This document shows positions 16,836-26,708 of a stretch of 32,993 nt of DNA, in pieces. The DNA comes from Prevotellaceae bacterium (GTDB taxonomy: Bacteria; Bacteroidota; Bacteroidia; Bacteroidales; UBA932). The position numbers and the translations under genes are program-made. The notes under the pieces were generated by a model. The model was not told where the DNA came from. It saw nothing but the letters and a program-made list of their open reading frames with translations, and did no database searches. The first letter of the stretch is position 1. Every line of letters begins with the position of its first letter. The stretch lies in NCBI GenBank assembly GCA_031276235.1, contig JAISNL010000150.1:1-32993 (forward strand), written 5' to 3'.

Positions 16836-17618
16836 TTAATCAAATTTTTTTGCTTCTTCCCATATTTCGTTCATTTCGTCGAGGGACATTGTTTTGAGAG
16901 AGCGTCCCTGTTTTATGGTTTTTTGTTCAAGATATTCAAATCTGCGCATGAATTTTTTGTTTGTACGTTCCAAAGCCATTTCGGGGTCAATGTCGTACAG
17001 TCGTGCGGCATTAACAATTGAAAATATCAAGTCGCCAAATTCCTGTTCCAAATGTTCATGGTTTTTGGTTAGCAGTTCGGTCTGAACTTCGTCATATTCT
17101 TCCATAACTTTTTCCCATACCTGATTTTTATTCTCCCAGTCGAAACCTACTGCGCTTACTTTTTCCTGTATTCTGTTGGCTTTTATCAGCGCAGGCAGCG
17201 CTGCAGGAATGCCGGAAAGAACGGTTTTGTTGCCATCTTTTTCTTTCAATTTGAGTTGTTCCCAATTTTTCACAACTTGATTTGCATCGTTGTTCACATC
17301 TACATTTCCAAATACATGAGGATGTCTGTAAACAAGTTTGTCGCAAATTCCATTTATCACATCTGCAATATCAAAATCTTCGGTTTCGCTGCCTATTTTG
17401 GCATAAAAAACAATATGCAGAAGTAAATCGCCCAATTCTTTACGAATTTCATTCAAATCTTTTTTTATAATGGCATCTGCAAGTTCGTATGTTTCTTCTA
17501 TTGTGTGGTTGCGCAGGCTTTCAAAAGTCTGTTTTTTATCCCATGGGCATTTTTCGCGCAGTTCGTCCATAATGTCCAAAAGTTTGGCAAAAGCCGTAAT
17601 CCGTTTATCGTTTTTCAT
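16836..17618 (-). CDS. mazG: Nucleoside triphosphate pyrophosphohydrolase MazG
   Basis: 260 aa; LREKCPWDKKQTFESLRNHTIEETYELADAI ... ELGDLLLHIVFYAKI; second half EYDEVQTELL ... EQEFGDLIFSIVNAARL. Confidence 0.95.
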   Translation of the reverse strand: MKNDKRITAFAKLLDIMDELREKCPWDKKQTFESLRNHTIEETYELADAIIKKDLNEIRKELGDLLLHIVFYAKIGSETEDFDIADVINGICDKLVYRHPHVFGNVDVNNDANQVVKNWEQLKLKEKDGNKTVLSGIPAALPALIKANRIQEKVSAVGFDWENKNQVWEKVMEEYDEVQTELLTKNHEHLEQEFGDLIFSIVNAARLYDIDPEMALERTNKKFMRRFEYLEQKTIKQGRSLKTMSLDEMNEIWEEAKKFD

Positions 17619-17731
17619 TTATTTATTTTTATTGATATTGACTGTTATTTTTGCAAAATTAATCAAAATTTCCGTTTCTGCTGCTAAAAGTTATATGACG
17701 TTAAAGGCATCAAACATAATTGTCTATTCAT

Positions 17732-17739
17732 TATATTTG
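17732..17739 (+). promoter_or_regulatory. -7 promoter element TATATTTG upstream of the MFS gene
   Basis: TAnnTTTG, 17 nt before the ATG at 17757. Confidence 0.5.
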
Positions 17740-17756
17740 CATAATTTTTCCAAACA

Positions 17757-18935
17757 ATGACTCAACAGGACAAACCGAAATTATGGACGGCAGGATATAT
17801 AAACGTATGTATAGCCAATTTTCTAATGGCGTGTTCGTTTAATCTGTTAATGCCTTCAATACCGCTGTATATCACAGAGCAACTCGGCGTGGCGCAAAGC
17901 AAAACGGGAATAGTGCTGTCGTCATATACTATTGCCTTATTGTTTGTACGTCCGTTTTCGGGTTATATCGTAGATTTGTATTCGCGAAAAAAAGTATTAC
18001 TTGTCAGTTTTATTTGTTATGTTGGCATTTTTTTTGGATATTTCTGGGCGACAACAGTATTGTTGCTGATTTTTGTACGTTTTTTGCACGGCATAATGTG
18101 GGGTATGTGTTCGGTATCTACAAACACGCTGGCTATTGACCTTGTGCCAGCCGAACGGCGAGCCGAAGGCGCAGGTTTTGCAGGCACATTTATGAACGTG
18201 GCGATGGCTGTAGGTCCTTTTATTGCCATTCATATCTATCAGGAGCAGGGATTTAATACGTTAATAGCTTATGCCATTGGCATGGGAATACTTGGCATTA
18301 TTGCAGTTTCGCTGATAAAAGCTCCGGTAAGACCAAAAGTAAGGAATCGTGAAAAAATATCTTTCGACCGTTTTTTTCTTTTACCCGCATGGGCTATATT
18401 TCTTAATCAGTTGCTGCCTTGTTTTGCGTGGGGAAGTATAGGCTCGTTTGTAGCGCAGTACGGTAAACATATAGGCATACCTAATTCAGGCATTTTCTTC
18501 CTGTTTTTTGCCGCAGGCATTATTGCCTCGCGAGTATTTTCGGGACGCTTGGTAGATAAAGGTTATATACATCATGTAAATGTTGTTGCAATGGCAACTG
18601 TGAGCGTTTCGTTTTTTGCTTTTTCCATACTGCACGGTCTGTACGCATTTTGCTTGACAGGTTTGTTTATCGGGCTTGGATTTGGAATGATGCTGCCCGC
18701 AATGCTGATTATTTATGTGAATATGGCGTCGAACAACAAGCGCGGAACGGCAAATTCCACATATCTTTTAGGGTTTGATGTAGGTTGTTCCGCAGGTATG
18801 TTTGCAGGAGGATTTATCACTGGCGCGTGGACTTTTGAAACTTTATACATTATATCTTCGTGTCTGTGCCTGATTAGCATATTTATTTACGTATTCATAT
18901 CCAAACCCGCATTCGATAAAAAACGCTTGCGATGA
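17757..18935 (+). CDS. MFS transporter
   Basis: 392 aa, ~12 hydrophobic segments; RPFSGYIVDLYSRKKVLL (MFS motif A-like), second-half SRVFSGRLVDKG. Confidence 0.9.
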   Translation: MTQQDKPKLWTAGYINVCIANFLMACSFNLLMPSIPLYITEQLGVAQSKTGIVLSSYTIALLFVRPFSGYIVDLYSRKKVLLVSFICYVGIFFGYFWATTVLLLIFVRFLHGIMWGMCSVSTNTLAIDLVPAERRAEGAGFAGTFMNVAMAVGPFIAIHIYQEQGFNTLIAYAIGMGILGIIAVSLIKAPVRPKVRNREKISFDRFFLLPAWAIFLNQLLPCFAWGSIGSFVAQYGKHIGIPNSGIFFLFFAAGIIASRVFSGRLVDKGYIHHVNVVAMATVSVSFFAFSILHGLYAFCLTGLFIGLGFGMMLPAMLIIYVNMASNNKRGTANSTYLLGFDVGCSAGMFAGGFITGAWTFETLYIISSCLCLISIFIYVFISKPAFDKKRLR

Positions 18936-19015
18936 TAATTGCATTATCAAAATAATAAATAAAATAACTATTTCATTAAAATTTATAATTATTGATTTAA
19001 TTATATTTTTTTTAC

Positions 19016-19023
19016 TAATTTTG
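19016..19023 (+). promoter_or_regulatory. -7 promoter element TAATTTTG upstream of parA
   Basis: TAnnTTTG, 42 nt before the ATG at 19066. Confidence 0.45.
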
Positions 19024-19065
19024 TGCTTTACTCACATATAAATAAAACAAAAAAGTGCAAATACA

Positions 19066-19872
19066 ATGTCAAAAATTATAGCAATAGCAAACCAAAAAGG
19101 CGGAGTAGGCAAAACAACAACTGCCGTTAATCTGTCGGCAAGTTTAGCGGTGCTTGAATATCGCATTTTGTTGATAGACGCCGACCCGCAAGCCAACAGT
19201 ACATCCACTCTTGGCTTTGACTTAAACAATATTAAAAATTCCATTTACGAATGTCTGGTTGACAGAATCTCGCCGCGAGATGCAATATTGAATACCGAAA
19301 TCAAAGGCTTTGACCTGATTCCTTCGCACATTGATTTGGTAGGCGCAGAAATCGAAATGGTAAAAATTACCAACAGGGAACAAATAATGAAATCTACAAT
19401 AAATCAACTTAAAGATGATTATGATTTTATTATTATTGACTGCTCGCCATCGCTCGGTATAATTACCGTAAACGCATTAACGGCTGCCGATTCGGTAATA
19501 ATTCCCGTGCAATGTGAATATTACGCACTTGAAGGTTTGGGAAAATTGTTGAACACGATAAAGATAATACAGAACAAACTCAATCCCGACCTTATCATCG
19601 AAGGATTTTTATTATCGATGTTTGATTCGCGTTTACGATTATCAAATCAGGTTGTGGACGAAGTGCGTTCACATTTTCAGGATATGGTTTTTAAGACTGT
19701 AATACAGAGAAATGTAAAGCTTGCCGAAGCGCCGTCTCACAACAAGCCTGTAATTTTGTACGATGCAGGTTCGAGCGGAGCGGAAAGTTATATGAATCTG
19801 GCAAAAGAACTTATACAGCGAATACGAAGTAAGGAAAAGGCAGTAACAATTAAGGAAAAAATAACAGAATAA
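19066..19872 (+). CDS. parA: Chromosome partitioning ATPase ParA/Soj
   Basis: 268 aa; KGGVGKTTTAVNLSASLA (deviant Walker A), LLIDADPQANST, FIIIDCSPSLG. Confidence 0.95.
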   Translation: MSKIIAIANQKGGVGKTTTAVNLSASLAVLEYRILLIDADPQANSTSTLGFDLNNIKNSIYECLVDRISPRDAILNTEIKGFDLIPSHIDLVGAEIEMVKITNREQIMKSTINQLKDDYDFIIIDCSPSLGIITVNALTAADSVIIPVQCEYYALEGLGKLLNTIKIIQNKLNPDLIIEGFLLSMFDSRLRLSNQVVDEVRSHFQDMVFKTVIQRNVKLAEAPSHNKPVILYDAGSSGAESYMNLAKELIQRIRSKEKAVTIKEKITE

Positions 19873-19926
19873 CAAAAATAAGTATAGTAAATATTTATGA
19901 TTAAGGACAGTATTGTAAAATCAATT

Positions 19927-20811
19927 ATGGCAAAAAAAGAATCAGCTCTGGGAAAAGGTTTGGGCGCATTGCTTGGAGATGCGCAAAAAGTAGAACAGGT
20001 TAACGAACAGGTTCGCGGAATATACGAAATCAATATTGATGATATTGAAATAAATCCATATCAGCCGCGTACAAATTTTGATGAAGACGCACTGAACGAA
20101 TTAGCCGAATCAATAAAAGAACACGGAATAATTCAACCGATAACAGTTCGTCAGGTAGATGATAAATATCAAATAATAAGCGGAGAACGCCGATTTAGAG
20201 CATCCAGAATTGCAGGACAGAAAAGAATACCTGCATACGTTAGAACAACCAACGATCAGGGAATGCTCGAACTCGCCCTGATAGAAAATATTCAGCGTGA
20301 AGATTTGGATGCAATAGAAGTTGCTTCAAGTTTCAACCGTTTGATTGAAGAATGTAACCTCACGCAAGAATCGCTCGGCAGTCGCGTAGGCAAAAAGCGA
20401 GCGACAGTTACAAATTATCTGCGCCTGCTTAAACTTCCGGCAGAAATACAACTGTATATTCGCAACAAACAAATGTCGATGGGGCAGGCAAGAGCAATTC
20501 TGAACATGGAAGATGAAACATTGCAAAAAAACATTGCAAAACAAATTATTGACGAAAACTGGAGCGTGCGCCAAGTTGAAGATGCTGTGCGAAAACTGTC
20601 GCAGGAAAAAACACAAAAACAGGTAACAGAACAGCATGTAGAAGAATTCCCCGAAAAATATTACAAACTTACAGATTCATTAAGAAAATATTTTAACACC
20701 AGCGTAAACATAAAACCCGACAAAAACGGAGGCGGACGCATCATTATAACATTTGACAATGAAGCCGAAATAGATAAACTGCTTGACAAACTTGATGCGT
20801 GGATTTGGTAG
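19927..20811 (+). CDS. parB: ParB/Spo0J family partition protein (start 19897 or 19927)
   Basis: MAKKESALGKGLGALLGD; INPYQPRTNFDEDALNELAESIKEHGIIQPITVR; GERRFRASRIAG; ENIQREDLDAIEVA; HTH region. Confidence 0.95.
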   Translation: MAKKESALGKGLGALLGDAQKVEQVNEQVRGIYEINIDDIEINPYQPRTNFDEDALNELAESIKEHGIIQPITVRQVDDKYQIISGERRFRASRIAGQKRIPAYVRTTNDQGMLELALIENIQREDLDAIEVASSFNRLIEECNLTQESLGSRVGKKRATVTNYLRLLKLPAEIQLYIRNKQMSMGQARAILNMEDETLQKNIAKQIIDENWSVRQVEDAVRKLSQEKTQKQVTEQHVEEFPEKYYKLTDSLRKYFNTSVNIKPDKNGGGRIIITFDNEAEIDKLLDKLDAWIW

Positions 20812-20867
20812 AATAATTGAAAATGATAGCAGAAAAAACATCCATAAGAGGCAAACAAACATACTAT

Positions 20868-21281
20868 ATGAAACAAAAACTAATTACTTTTTCGGTTATA
20901 CTGCTGTTTGCATGTGCAGGCTGTTTCAGTAATAAGACCTATACGGAATATTTTAATATGGGACTTGATTATGCGGAACAGGGTAATTATACCGAAGCCA
21001 TAGTCTGCTATAAAAAGGCGCTTGAGATTAATCCAAACGAAGCGGTAGCATATTATTATATGGGAATTGCTTATGTTAATCTGGGAAATCATGCAGAAGC
21101 CATAGGCAGTTATCAAAAGGCTCTGGATATTGATCCAAACTATGCAGAAGCATATGTTAATATGGGATATTCGTACGGACAAATGGGAAATCATACAGAA
21201 GCCTTATTCTGTTACAGGAAAGCGGCGCAACTTGGAAACAAAGATGCTCTAATATGGCTGAATGAAATCGGAGACAAATAA
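20868..21281 (+). CDS. TPR-repeat lipoprotein
   Basis: MKQKLITFSVILLFACAGCFS lipobox, then three TPR units (YYYMGIAYVNLGNHAEAIGSYQKALDIDPN). Start chosen at the signal peptide rather than the ORF-track 20817. Confidence 0.85.
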   Translation: MKQKLITFSVILLFACAGCFSNKTYTEYFNMGLDYAEQGNYTEAIVCYKKALEINPNEAVAYYYMGIAYVNLGNHAEAIGSYQKALDIDPNYAEAYVNMGYSYGQMGNHTEALFCYRKAAQLGNKDALIWLNEIGDK

Positions 21282-21285
21282 TAAA

Positions 21286-21486
21286 CAGTTGACAGTTGAC
21301 AGTTGAGAATGATAATTAATAATAAAATGAAAAACATAATAATAATAAATTTGGATTGGCTACGCCGAACTACGCTCTTCGCAATGACAAACAAACACAG
21401 CGGCAGCGCGTCATTGCGAGCGTCAGCGAAGCAATTCAGAAAAGTAAACAGTAAACAAATAACAGTTAACTGTCAACAGTCAACTG
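21286..21486. repeat. ~201-bp MITE/REP-like element with ~21-bp terminal inverted repeats and internal hairpin
   Basis: Left end CAGTTGACAGTTGACAGTTGA; reverse complement of right end CAGTTGACTGTTGACAGTTAA (19/21). Internal CGCTCttcGCAATGAC (21373-21388)/GTCATTGCGAGCG (21410-21422). Confidence 0.75.
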
Positions 21487-21521
21487 ATTTCTACAAGTGA
21501 ATAACAATAAAAAATAACAAA

Positions 21522-22955
21522 ATGAAACAAATATTAATAATGCTAATCGTTGCATTTACACTGTATTCATGCGGCGACAACAAACAAAAAGCGCTTGACA
21601 GGATAAACGCCGAAATTGCAGCGGGAAATTTTACCCTTGCCGATTCGTTAATTGACAAATATATTGCGCAAAATGCCTTGAGCGAAGATGAAACATACAA
21701 TCTTAATTTTCAAAAAGATTTGATGCATCGCAAAAAACTTGATTTCAGAAAGAACAAAGAAGATGTACTCAAATACATCTCTAAATACTATCCAGAAGCA
21801 GATGATGCAATGCTCGAAAAATGGGAACAAACAAAGGCGCTCGAAACAATGATAATAGATGGCGACAAGAAATATTTTAACAGCGCGGCGCGAAATTTAT
21901 TTCGTATTGACAGGGAAGCCCGCAAGCGCAAAATAGAAATTGATGGAGAAAGCGCCGATGAACTGCAAACGCTGCTTGAGCAGCATTTGCCCGAAGTAAT
22001 GACGCAGGCAAAGGAATCTCCCGTACGTCAAAGCGTGCCGAAAAAAATGAAAATCACATATACGCTCACCGTGCCGGCAAACGCAGTTCCTGCAGGTGAA
22101 ACAGTTCGATGCTGGCTGCCATATCCGCGCACCGATAACCGCAGACAAACAAATATAGAATTGCTTTCGATTAATTCCGACAATTACCTGATTTCACCCA
22201 ATGAATACTTGCACAAATCGTTGTATATCGAAAAAACGGCGCAGGAAAACGAACCTGCCGTATTCCAATATTCATTTGTCATGTCATCGGCAGCCGAATG
22301 GTTCGACCTGAAACCCGAAAACATCAAGCCTTACGACAGGCAAAGCGAACTGTACAAAAAATATACGGCAGAACGCAGTACTCATGTAATTTTCAGCAGC
22401 CTGATAAAAGAATATTCGGCGAAAATAGTTGGCAGCGAAACAAACCCTTTGCTTGTATCAAACAGGATTCTTCAATATATCAAAGATAACTATCCTTGGG
22501 CAAGCGCACTCGAATATTCAACCATGGCTAATATTCCCGAATATGTACTCGAAAACAGTCACGGCGACTGTGGAATGGTTGGCTTGCTTTATATCACATT
22601 GTGCAGATACAACGGTATTCCCGCAAAATGGCAAAGCGGCTTCATGCTTCATCCCGGCGATGTAAATTTGCACGACTGGGCAGAAGCCTATTTTGAAGGC
22701 GCAGGCTGGATTCCTGTTGACCCGTCGTTTATACGCCGCAGCTTTGCCAACCATGACGCAAATGCTTTCTACTCAAACGGCATAGATGCTTATCGGTGGA
22801 TTGTAAACGATGACTATTCGCAGGAACTTTATCCCGCAAAAAAATATCCGCGCAGTGAAACCGTAGATTTTCAGCGCGGCGAAGTAGAATGGAGCGGAGG
22901 CAATCTGTATTTCAATGAATGGAACTGGAATATAGATGTAGAATATTTGGATTGA
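21522..22955 (+). CDS. Transglutaminase-like domain lipoprotein
   Basis: 477 aa; lipobox LIVAFTLYSCGDN; transglutaminase-like core HGDCGMVGLLYITLCRYNGIPAKWQSGF...LHDWAEAYFEGAGWIPVDPSF. Confidence 0.9.
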   Translation: MKQILIMLIVAFTLYSCGDNKQKALDRINAEIAAGNFTLADSLIDKYIAQNALSEDETYNLNFQKDLMHRKKLDFRKNKEDVLKYISKYYPEADDAMLEKWEQTKALETMIIDGDKKYFNSAARNLFRIDREARKRKIEIDGESADELQTLLEQHLPEVMTQAKESPVRQSVPKKMKITYTLTVPANAVPAGETVRCWLPYPRTDNRRQTNIELLSINSDNYLISPNEYLHKSLYIEKTAQENEPAVFQYSFVMSSAAEWFDLKPENIKPYDRQSELYKKYTAERSTHVIFSSLIKEYSAKIVGSETNPLLVSNRILQYIKDNYPWASALEYSTMANIPEYVLENSHGDCGMVGLLYITLCRYNGIPAKWQSGFMLHPGDVNLHDWAEAYFEGAGWIPVDPSFIRRSFANHDANAFYSNGIDAYRWIVNDDYSQELYPAKKYPRSETVDFQRGEVEWSGGNLYFNEWNWNIDVEYLD

Positions 22956-23020
22956 AAAAAGATTTTGTTGTTAATAGATGGAAAACATCAAACTAAACTT
23001 TGGTATGAAGTTTATCCTGT

Positions 23021-23054
23021 GTAGTGGGTTGAAAAAATACCCACTACTTTTTTT
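23021..23054 (+). terminator. Rho-independent terminator after the transglutaminase-like gene
   Basis: GTAGTGGGT-tgaaaaaat-ACCCACTAC followed by TTTTTTT. Confidence 0.9.
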
Positions 23055-23130
23055 CCTGACTCCGATACTGTTCCAGCCTTTATTTTATAAGCAGGCGTAA
23101 ATTAACTATTTTGCAAAATATGCGTTACCG

Positions 23131-23185
23131 ATTTGGATGACGCATTGCCTTTTTGCTCTTCGTAATGACGAACAAACAATCGTGG
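23131..23185. repeat. Partial/degenerate copy of the 21286-21486 repeat family
   Basis: atttggatgacgcattgcctttttGCTCTTCGtAATGACgAACAAACaa resembles atttggattggctacgccgaactacGCTCTTCGcAATGACaAACAAACac at ~21350-21396. Confidence 0.5.
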
Positions 23186-23201
23186 TTCAAGAGTATTTGT
23201 G

Positions 23202-23462
23202 TCATTTATTCTTGTTTGCAGGCTTCAAAAAGCAGCCTTCGCAGTCGTCGCAGTTTATTTTTTGTTTGCTGTTTTTGTTTTGCTGTTCCATTTCTTCCTG
23301 CCGTATGCACTTTATTCCCAATTTTTTCATATTTTTATTGCGTGATATTTCAGTTTCGGGGAATTTGCCGTTTTTCTTTATCCATATATTTATGGACATT
23401 GCGGCAAAGCAAACAAGTATTATGCAAGTTACAGTGATCATTATTATCAAAAAATTTGCCAT
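23202..23462 (-). CDS. Small single-TM Cys-containing membrane protein of unknown function
   Basis: 86 aa; MANFLIIMITVTCIILVCFAAMSINIWI TM segment, Lys-rich linker, C-terminal CDDCEGC (CxxCxxC). Ends 8 bp before the next gene's stop. Confidence 0.7.
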   Translation of the reverse strand: MANFLIIMITVTCIILVCFAAMSINIWIKKNGKFPETEISRNKNMKKLGIKCIRQEEMEQQNKNSKQKINCDDCEGCFLKPANKNK

Positions 23463-23469
23463 ACGCCTG

Positions 23470-26010
23470 CTAAAAGTTTACGTGAAATCTGAAACGGATT
23501 CCGAGTTTGTCAACATTTGGATTGTTGCGGTACGACATTCTCCAAACCAAATCGACTCTCAAAAATCTGAAAATATTGTCTATGCCTGCGCTTCCTTCCA
23601 TATATGGTTTTTTGCTTAATGAAAACATTGTTGTTTCTCCTTTCCCGTTTACCGGAAATCTGAAAAGTCCGTTATTGCTCGAAGGTAAATTTTTATTGGA
23701 TATTCCTCCCCAGACGGCTTTAAATGTTACTATTTCGCGCCATTTTGTTTTCTTTATCAATGGTATTCTGTTAAATATTAAGCCCTGTAAATTGTATGCA
23801 AGATTTATTTCCACATATTTATCGCTTGCAAATTCAAAAAAGTTCATCATATTATACGATTGCGTATGATAGGCATAAGTTTGATTTGCATTATGAACAA
23901 ACAATAATGGAAATGGCGCCGTACCCCAAATTTTCCCTGCGCGTGCAAAAGCATCAACAAATCCGAAACTTGAAATCCAAATACGTTTTCGAGCGGAAAC
24001 AACGGTTTTTTGATAACTGTAATCGGAGCCGAAAAGATTTTTTATTCCGGCGGTATGCGAGAGCGTTATCACAGGTTCCTTTTTTGTCATTGTAGCTCGA
24101 TAATGTTTGCTTTGGTAAAACTGTTCGTTTGGCGCAAACCGTATGTTGACGTTAAATTCGCTTATTGTGATTTTATTGATTTTGTTCAGGTTCAAATTGT
24201 CATCATACTTTTCAAAAATCAGCGAGCCTGCCGCTTTTTGAATAATATGCGAAAACGAAGTTTGAAATCCCCAGCCGCCTCCTGTTTCCAAGTCATACTG
24301 TAATTTCATGTTGGCATTATACACCATTTTATCAAAATTTCCGCGGTTGAACGAAAACAGAAAATTATCGCCGGTAGAGAAATTCAATTCCTGTCCGAGA
24401 ATTTTTGTATTGTATTCATACGACAGGCTTAACATATTCATCGGATATTCCCACTGGTGATATTTTTTTTTGTTAAACGAATATGTGAGCGATTCAAAGT
24501 ATTTTAATTTTTTGTCCTTTGTTCCGTAAGCCAAAAAAGTTTCAAAAAATATGTTTGGATGCAGATTTGCGCTTGTTTTTCCGCCTGCGCGGAAACGATG
24601 CCCTTCAACTTTATTGTGGCTGTACATTGCATTTACAGGTCCGAAATCAAATTTTTTAAATTCAATATATCCTGTTGAAACAATCATAAGAATATCCATA
24701 AAATTGCGAAACTGCTTTACATTGTTCAATGTGTCCAGCATGTCATAAATGCCCTGTTCGTTTTTATTAAGCGGTTCGTGGCGAGCATGCCGCCAAAATT
24801 CCTGCGATTTTATATCCGAATCGGCGATGCGGCTTTTATTTTCTGTGCCTTTATAATCAGCGTCGGGTCGCGGTTTGTCGAATATAAAATCTTTGTATGT
24901 TACGGTTCGTTTTGCATAAATTCCATGGCTTTTTTCAAACAAACTGAAATCAATATCTATTTCGTTTTTCGACAAAACCCATGTATTGTCAACTTTGTTG
25001 AATTCTTGAATCAGCGATAAATCATTAACAAAATTCATATTTATTTTTTTAAGAACTTTGAGATGAATTTTCTTTACCGCATAGGTTGAATCTGTTGTAA
25101 TATAAACATTACCGTTAAATCCCCAATCAGCAGTATTATGAGGAAGAAATGTGATATTATGGCATTTTATTCCATCAATATCAACGGTATCGAGCAGATA
25201 AAACTTGTAGAAAGTATTTGCAATATTCGACAGCGGACTGACAAAGTGCTGATTCAGCATTTCAATATCGTTGTTGTAAATGTCAATATTGTTGAAAAGG
25301 AGCGCCAGATATGATGAAAGTCCGGCTTCATCAAAATACTGATCAAAACCCGACATTTTTGTTGCTTTTATAATTTCGCGCGATGTTTTCGGCGATTTTC
25401 TGTAATATCTGTCGCTGATGGTTTCTTTTATAAATATTGGCAAATAAGGTTTTCCATTGAGTTTTGAAGTATCTACATACTTGAACATGAATTGAAAATT
25501 GCGAAGGAATTTTTTATCTTTCAGGTCGGGTTTGATATTATCAAGTGCAAATTCAAGTTTTTCATAACTTTCGTATTCGTAGTAATCGTGAGCTTCGATG
25601 CGGTTATATTTTTTGTTTTCAATCACTTTTTGCATCAATGCAACCGCAGGATTGTCTTTTTTGCGATAGCGCACGCGCTTTGGTCGTACCACAGTTTCTT
25701 CTATATTAATGGCATCAGGCACAAGTAAAATTTTATATTTATTTTTTTTGCCTGTTTCTACTTTCAGCGTCTGCGTTTGATAGCCCAAAAACGATACGCT
25801 GATTTCGTTTGACGCCCAAAGTGTTTCGATATGAAAATTTCCTTTCAGGTCGGTTGATGTTCCTATGTTTTTACCTTGAAAAAATATATTTACAAAAGCC
25901 AATTCTTCACCTGTAACCGCATCAATTACAGAACCGTCAACAGTTGTATTTTGCTGCGAAAACAGCATGAATGGCAAACATATTAATAATAGAGAATATA
26001 TTTTTTTCAT
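23470..26010 (-). CDS. DUF5686 / carboxypeptidase-regulatory-like domain outer membrane protein
   Basis: 846 aa; signal peptide, CarboxypepD_reg-like VDGSVIDAVTGEELAFVNIFFQGKNIGTSTDLKGNF; C-terminal beta-barrel ending in VDKLGIRFRFHVNF. Confidence 0.87.
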   Translation of the reverse strand: MKKIYSLLLICLPFMLFSQQNTTVDGSVIDAVTGEELAFVNIFFQGKNIGTSTDLKGNFHIETLWASNEISVSFLGYQTQTLKVETGKKNKYKILLVPDAINIEETVVRPKRVRYRKKDNPAVALMQKVIENKKYNRIEAHDYYEYESYEKLEFALDNIKPDLKDKKFLRNFQFMFKYVDTSKLNGKPYLPIFIKETISDRYYRKSPKTSREIIKATKMSGFDQYFDEAGLSSYLALLFNNIDIYNNDIEMLNQHFVSPLSNIANTFYKFYLLDTVDIDGIKCHNITFLPHNTADWGFNGNVYITTDSTYAVKKIHLKVLKKINMNFVNDLSLIQEFNKVDNTWVLSKNEIDIDFSLFEKSHGIYAKRTVTYKDFIFDKPRPDADYKGTENKSRIADSDIKSQEFWRHARHEPLNKNEQGIYDMLDTLNNVKQFRNFMDILMIVSTGYIEFKKFDFGPVNAMYSHNKVEGHRFRAGGKTSANLHPNIFFETFLAYGTKDKKLKYFESLTYSFNKKKYHQWEYPMNMLSLSYEYNTKILGQELNFSTGDNFLFSFNRGNFDKMVYNANMKLQYDLETGGGWGFQTSFSHIIQKAAGSLIFEKYDDNLNLNKINKITISEFNVNIRFAPNEQFYQSKHYRATMTKKEPVITLSHTAGIKNLFGSDYSYQKTVVSARKRIWISSFGFVDAFARAGKIWGTAPFPLLFVHNANQTYAYHTQSYNMMNFFEFASDKYVEINLAYNLQGLIFNRIPLIKKTKWREIVTFKAVWGGISNKNLPSSNNGLFRFPVNGKGETTMFSLSKKPYMEGSAGIDNIFRFLRVDLVWRMSYRNNPNVDKLGIRFRFHVNF

Positions 26011-26049
26011 TATTTACAGTTCAGATTATTCCGAATATAGGCAAATATT

Positions 26050-26667
26050 TTAATTAAATGAAGGATGCATTAGCATGTTTATAAAGTATCGAAGCAAATC
26101 AGGTTCAACCACAATGGGATAAACAAAACCGAAAAGAGCGCCGTAAAGATGGGCGTCGTGATTTATGTTGTCGTTGCTGTTGCGGCTCATGTAAGTGCAA
26201 TAAAGCAGATACAGCGCTGCAAAAATTATACCCGGCACAGGAATAATTCCCATAAACAGCAGTTTGCTCCACGGGTTGAAAAATATACACGCAAACAGCA
26301 CAGCCGACACGGCTCCAGATGCGCCTATACCGCGATACGCATAATTGTTGCGATGTTTTACTATAGTTGTCAACGTAGCAAACACCATTCCTCCGAAATA
26401 TACAGCCAAAAAATGTATCATTGTGTTACCGATAGAAAGAGAGAGATAATACGTCAATGCCTGTCCAAACGAATAAAATACGAACATGTTTATAAGCAGA
26501 TGCGCCCAGTTGGCGTGAATAAAACCGTGAGTTATCACACGATACCATTCATTTCTGTGTACAATCATGTAAGGCGACAGCAAAAGTCTGTCGAAAATTC
26601 GAGGAGATTCAAATGCGGCAATAGATGCAAGCACCGTAATTATTATAAGTATTAAAGTTAAATCCAT
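26050..26667 (-). CDS. Rhomboid family intramembrane serine protease
   Basis: 205 aa; HGFIHANWAHLLINMFVFYSFG, catalytic GASGAVSAVLFA, catalytic His region DAHLYGALFGF. Confidence 0.93.
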   Translation of the reverse strand: MDLTLILIIITVLASIAAFESPRIFDRLLLSPYMIVHRNEWYRVITHGFIHANWAHLLINMFVFYSFGQALTYYLSLSIGNTMIHFLAVYFGGMVFATLTTIVKHRNNYAYRGIGASGAVSAVLFACIFFNPWSKLLFMGIIPVPGIIFAALYLLYCTYMSRNSNDNINHDAHLYGALFGFVYPIVVEPDLLRYFINMLMHPSFN

Positions 26668-26708
26668 ATTGTAATATTTTAATCAGTTAAAATTCATAAT
26701 TTATATCA

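Noticed and set aside
26149-26655. 168-aa + strand ORF opposite the rhomboid gene
   Set aside because: Antisense shadow; the rhomboid GASG and His motifs support the opposite strand.
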